From: CAYYYG01 sp964490875
Lineage (GTDB): Bacteria; Patescibacteriota; Microgenomatia; UBA1406; GWC2-37-13
Assembly: GCA_964490875.1 (NCBI GenBank)
Contig: CAZBEF010000001.1
Coordinates: forward strand, 350,001 to 414,000
Length of the DNA: 64,000 nucleotides
Reading direction: 5' to 3'
How positions within the stretch are numbered: position 1 is the stretch's first letter; each line of letters starts with the position of its first letter. The position numbers were made by a program, and so were the translations under genes. The notes beneath the pieces are model-generated. The model was not told the DNA's origin. It searched no databases and saw nothing but the letters and a program-made list of their open reading frames with translations. Below are positions 61,015-64,000 of this stretch, piece after piece.

Positions 61015-61317
61015 TTAATTCTTCTGGGGAATCGTCCTTCCGATTTGCACAAACAATGTCGCTCCAATTATCGCGATACAGAGAATAAGGAATTTTTCTG
61101 ATGTAAATTGGCCAACTTCACCTCCCATGAGTGTTGAGCCCATCATGCCATACATCATATCTACCATTGGCCCATGTTTTTCGGTTTTTTTGAATTTTGA
61201 AATACTTATTCCTGCTAGAATTCCGGCAAGAAATAAAAAAGGAATAGACATAATTATTAATGAAATATCATTAGAAATATAGATCAACAAAAGTGTAGAT
61301 TCAGTGACTGGAATCAC
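61015..61317 (-). CDS. small membrane protein, unknown function
   Basis: 100 aa from a GTG at 61317, or 78 aa from the ATG at 61251. Two spans (about 20-40 and 76-93) around a Met/Gly-rich loop (DMMYGMMGSTLMGGEVGQF). No family recognised. Divergent from the antiporter gene. Confidence 0.5.
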   Translation of the reverse strand: MIPVTESTLLLIYISNDISLIIMSIPFLFLAGILAGISISKFKKTEKHGPMVDMMYGMMGSTLMGGEVGQFTSEKFLILCIAIIGATLFVQIGRTIPQKN

Positions 61318-61371
61318 CTAATCCAAAGCTCAAATTCTTCATAAGATATGACTATACATATTAGGAATGTA

Positions 61372-61400
61372 TTGATCTTTTTCAATGAACAAGCTACGAT
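61372..61400 (+). promoter_or_regulatory. promoter of the NhaD-type antiporter
   Basis: TTGATC (61372-61377), 17 nt, TACGAT (61395-61400), then 9 nt to the ATG at 61410. Confidence 0.55.
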
Positions 61401-61409
61401 TCATTATCT

Positions 61410-62684
61410 ATGCATATTGCCGGAATTTTTGCCATTATTATATTTATTTTTGGTTATATCCTCATTACTATTGAACATAAAATCGGCACTCATAAGTCGG
61501 CTATTTCTTTGGCTCTTGGAGCTTCATTATGGATTTTGGCTTCATTTTCCGTTAATAAAAATGAATTAAGCCATGCCGTTCATGAAGCTGGCACGGAAGT
61601 TTTTGGAATTTTAGCTTTCTTGCTTTCAGCGATGACTCTTGTTGAAATTCTTATTCATTATCGTTTTTTTGACATCATTCGAATTAAACTGTCTTCATTA
61701 AAACTCAATGATCGAAAACAGTTTCTTATGATGTGTTTACTTACTTTTTTTCTCTCGGCAATTCTGGATAATCTTACAGTCACTATAGTAATGATTCAAA
61801 TAGCACGGAGATTTTTTAAAGAAAAAAATCTTTTGATCGCAGCGGCGGGTATTGTAGTCCTTGCCAATGCGGGAGGGGCTTGGTCGCCCATTGGTGATGT
61901 TACAACCATCATGCTTTGGCTGGCACACAAATTCAGCGCGCTTGACATAATTTTGAAAGGATTTTTGCCATCTGCAATACTTGGCATTATTTCATCACTG
62001 ATGCTTGTAAGGAAAATGGATGATACATCGTTTGAAATTAGAGAAGAAATGAGTATTAAACTTTCAAAAGGCGAGAAAATCATTATCTTTTTTTCGATCG
62101 TATCATTTTCTTTTCCTCTTTTTATGAACATGCTTGGACTTCCGCCTTATATGGGGCTCCTTCTTGGATTAGGATTTTCATGGCTGCTTATCGAATTTAT
62201 TCGTACAAAATCGCATAAAGAAACTCATCTGGAAGCCAATATAGAAAGACTTCTGCAAAAAACCGACATTGCATCATTAAAGTTTTTTGTTGGAATACTC
62301 TTGTCTGTCTCAGCATTGCAGACTCTTGGGGTATTAGAAATGGTTTCTCATACAATAATTGGTGAAAATCCAGATTTTAACCGATTGGTTATTGGAAATT
62401 CGGTATTAGGGTTGCTTTCCGCAATTGTCGACAATGTGCCGCTTACTGCTCTTGCAATTGATATTATAAAAGTAAATAATCCGGAAATATGGGTACTAAC
62501 GGCGCTTACTGTTGGAACCGGTGGCTCGGCGCTTGTCATTGGTAGTGTCTCGGGAGTTGTGGCCATGGGTATGATTAAAGGGCTGACATTCGAAAAATAT
62601 TTAAAAATTGCCACCCTACCTGCTATTGTTGGCTATGTGGCGGCAATTGGAGTATGGCTGTTGCAGTATCAGATTTTTGGATGA
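61410..62684 (+). CDS. nhaD: NhaD-type Na+/H+ antiporter (ion transporter superfamily)
   Basis: 424 aa, about eleven to twelve spans. The two internal repeats hold the family motifs: ILDNLTVTIVMIQIA and NAGGAWSPIGDVTTIML in the first half, AIVDNVPLTALAIDI and LTVGTGGSALVIGSVSG in the second. Paired D-N-L-T / D-N-V-P loops are typical of NhaD. Expected role: sodium export using the proton gradient. Confidence 0.9.
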   Translation: MHIAGIFAIIIFIFGYILITIEHKIGTHKSAISLALGASLWILASFSVNKNELSHAVHEAGTEVFGILAFLLSAMTLVEILIHYRFFDIIRIKLSSLKLNDRKQFLMMCLLTFFLSAILDNLTVTIVMIQIARRFFKEKNLLIAAAGIVVLANAGGAWSPIGDVTTIMLWLAHKFSALDIILKGFLPSAILGIISSLMLVRKMDDTSFEIREEMSIKLSKGEKIIIFFSIVSFSFPLFMNMLGLPPYMGLLLGLGFSWLLIEFIRTKSHKETHLEANIERLLQKTDIASLKFFVGILLSVSALQTLGVLEMVSHTIIGENPDFNRLVIGNSVLGLLSAIVDNVPLTALAIDIIKVNNPEIWVLTALTVGTGGSALVIGSVSGVVAMGMIKGLTFEKYLKIATLPAIVGYVAAIGVWLLQYQIFG

Positions 62685-62702
62685 TTTCAGAAAGGGTACA
62701 AG

Positions 62703-63179
62703 TCATCCTTTGACTTTATTTCGAGCTTCAATAAATTGTATGATATCTTGTTTTATTCCTTCATTTTTAATAATTTCTAAAGCTTGTTCCGGGAGCAACC
62801 ATTGAAATCGTGAATGTTCTTTTGAAAGTAAAACTTCTTCTGTATTTGTTTTGCAGTGAAAAGTTATTCCAATAAGTTCATTCTCGGCGCTTTCGGTACC
62901 ACGAAACATGTGCCAGACCCTGGTTACATTTAATATTTCAATATCATGAATTCCTACTTCTTCGGCAACTTCACGCTTTAGGCCAGTCTTGAGATCTTCA
63001 AACTGTGCTATTCTTCCATAACAGATCTCCCAATCACCTGCCTGCCAATCTATTTTATTATCGCGTTGGATAATCAGAATTTTACCTGTATCTCGCAGCT
63101 CTATAATGGCGCCAGCAGCGACCATGAACCGGCCAACCGGATTAGTTTTGGAACTGGTGTTATCGGGATTTTTGATCAT
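62703..63179 (-). CDS. Nudix hydrolase
   Basis: 158 aa. The Nudix box is complete at residues 55-77: G55, E61, R69-E70, E73-E74 and G76 with correct spacing. Substrate unknown (nucleoside diphosphate linked compounds in general). Leaderless. Confidence 0.9.
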   Translation of the reverse strand: MIKNPDNTSSKTNPVGRFMVAAGAIIELRDTGKILIIQRDNKIDWQAGDWEICYGRIAQFEDLKTGLKREVAEEVGIHDIEILNVTRVWHMFRGTESAENELIGITFHCKTNTEEVLLSKEHSRFQWLLPEQALEIIKNEGIKQDIIQFIEARNKVKG

Positions 63180-63185
63180 ATGTTC

Positions 63186-63191
63186 ATTATA
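63186..63191 (-). promoter_or_regulatory. -10 box for the Nudix gene, leaderless
   Basis: Minus-strand TATAAT, 6 nt from the ATG at 63179. Confidence 0.6.
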
Positions 63192-63210
63192 TTATCAAAA
63201 ATTATCTGAT

Positions 63211-63840
63211 TTACTTCAACTTAAAAGTTGTTATTCCCTGATTAGCTCCTGGGTAAGCGAAACAGGCATCGAATTCTCTAAAACTTACTTTTCTGGATTC
63301 TATCGGAGGCAAACCCGGATCGTGAAGGATAATATGTTCTTTGTCAGCATCATAGATTAGAACAAAATGTAAATCGAAACCATCTCTTTTATTTAGGATG
63401 CTTGAGTTTACCTCAGCGCCAATGAGGTATCCTTGCTGTAATAGCTCAATAATTTCGGCAAGAGATGATTTGCGAGTTTCATGGTTCACATATTTTAAGT
63501 ATTCCGGAATGTATTGAATCACAGAATCTATATTGCTTTTATTGAAATAATACTCTGCATTCTGTTTACCAACTACTTCGCTTAAATAGGCAACTCCTTC
63601 TTTGAATAGTCGCTCATAATCAACCGGTTCTATATTTCTTACATCAAGTCCTTTTTTTGCAAATTCCATTTCTCCGACGAATGTCCATGTAGCTTCTCCG
63701 GGAATAGCTTTGGTTAGTTTATCTATTTCTTCCCAATTAAGATCTGAGTCAAAGAAGTATTGATGAACCATTCGAAAGACAGCGTTAACACAATGAGTAT
63801 TATCGGAGGAATTGGCAACAAATGGTATATTTGTTTTCAT
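63211..63840 (-). CDS. peptidase C39-like papain-fold protein
   Basis: 209 aa, soluble, no signal peptide. The catalytic Cys in DNTHCVNAVFRMV (residue 17), the His in FDLHFVLIYD and the Asp in HDPGLPP follow the C39_2 order. No ABC transporter or bacteriocin is near, so a bacteriocin leader protease is unlikely; the target is unknown. Confidence 0.75.
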   Translation of the reverse strand: MKTNIPFVANSSDNTHCVNAVFRMVHQYFFDSDLNWEEIDKLTKAIPGEATWTFVGEMEFAKKGLDVRNIEPVDYERLFKEGVAYLSEVVGKQNAEYYFNKSNIDSVIQYIPEYLKYVNHETRKSSLAEIIELLQQGYLIGAEVNSSILNKRDGFDLHFVLIYDADKEHIILHDPGLPPIESRKVSFREFDACFAYPGANQGITTFKLK

Positions 63841-63946
63841 TTAAAGATTTGAAGTACTTTTTACTTCGCGATCACCTGCGGATTTTGTCCGCCGCAGCCG
63901 AGGCGAAACCCGCCTTCATCCCTACGGGATTTCGGCAAGGCGAAGG

Positions 63947-64000
63947 CGGAGAGGGTGGGATTCGAACCCACGATGACGTTGCCGCCATACTAGTTTTCAA
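63947..64000 (-). tRNA. tRNA-Ser(TGA), cut by the window end
   Basis: Only the 3' part is inside the window. On the minus strand it reads CTTGAAAACTAG (anticodon TGA, reads UCA), a long variable arm, T-loop GGTTCGAATCC, acceptor CCTCTCC (63954-63948) and discriminator G at 63947. CCA is not encoded. The 63841-63946 gap holds only GC-rich imperfect inverted repeats (GGCGAAACCCGCC / GGCAAGGCGAAGGCGG). Confidence 0.9.

Overview
The window reads as chromosome of a small-genome bacterium of the Candidate Phyla Radiation (Patescibacteria), most likely Microgenomates (Roizmanbacteria/Woesebacteria type). This placement is inference, from AT-rich composition, compact genes, many surface-glycan membrane proteins of the type common in that group, and start signals in which a -10 box lies about 5-11 nt before the start codon (leaderless or nearly leaderless mRNAs) with almost no Shine-Dalgarno sequences. 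TGA is used as a stop (e.g. the genes ending at 6210 and 7221) and release factor 2 is present, so the code is the standard one.

Layout. 1-1723: a proteasome/HslV-like Ntn hydrolase, tRNA-Ser(CGA), and a broken partial copy of that tRNA carrying an insert. 1724-6210: methyltransferase, a large secreted multidomain enzyme (GH99-like + metallophosphatase + dockerin-like tail), a candidate structured RNA, and a type II NADH dehydrogenase. 6376-9071: two HhH DNA glycosylases (MutY-like and Nth-like) that both lack the usual Fe-S cluster, a short MscS channel and a phosphoesterase. 9135-19278 (minus): rpoB-rpoC-rpsL-rpsG under a strong promoter with a terminator-like leader hairpin, then a terminator, then fusA with its own promoter. 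19391-29740 (minus): envelope and division genes (DUF948/YtxH-like pair, rmlA-like, CAP protein, VanZ-like, lamin-tail protein, a circularly permuted M23 protein, ftsX, ftsE), prfB and a PilM/LytR_C-type protein. 29848-32730 (plus): dnaG-rpoD. 32912-57434: a dense surface-glycan locus with about ten GT-C-type or related multi-membrane-span proteins, five soluble glycosyltransferases (GT2/GT4) and a Wzx-type flippase, in alternating orientations. 57525-63840: housekeeping and accessory genes (YkuK-like, Maf, zinc alcohol dehydrogenase, FMN-binding protein, NhaD-type antiporter, Nudix, C39-like protease). The window ends inside a tRNA-Ser(TGA).

Two dispersed palindromic repeat families run through the window. 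Family A has GTCATnC...GnATGAC tips. It sits in most larger intergenic gaps, creates false ATG starts, and in one glycosyltransferase is inserted in frame as 66 bp of coding sequence. Family B (CGCTCGATA..AATTTTTTT / AAAAAAATT..TATCTTCGC) lies at the ends of genes and may act as a large bidirectional hairpin. Several annotated starts here were moved downstream because the longer reading frames began inside these repeats, or because a -10 box sits just before an internal ATG.

How the genes work together: the glycan locus plausibly builds, exports (flippase) and modifies surface polysaccharide or glycoprotein from polyprenol-linked sugars, with the RmlA-like enzyme supplying nucleotide sugar; ftsEX and the permuted M23 protein probably form a cell-wall-hydrolysis module; rpoBC, rpoD, fusA, rpsL, rpsG, prfB and dnaG are core information-processing genes.
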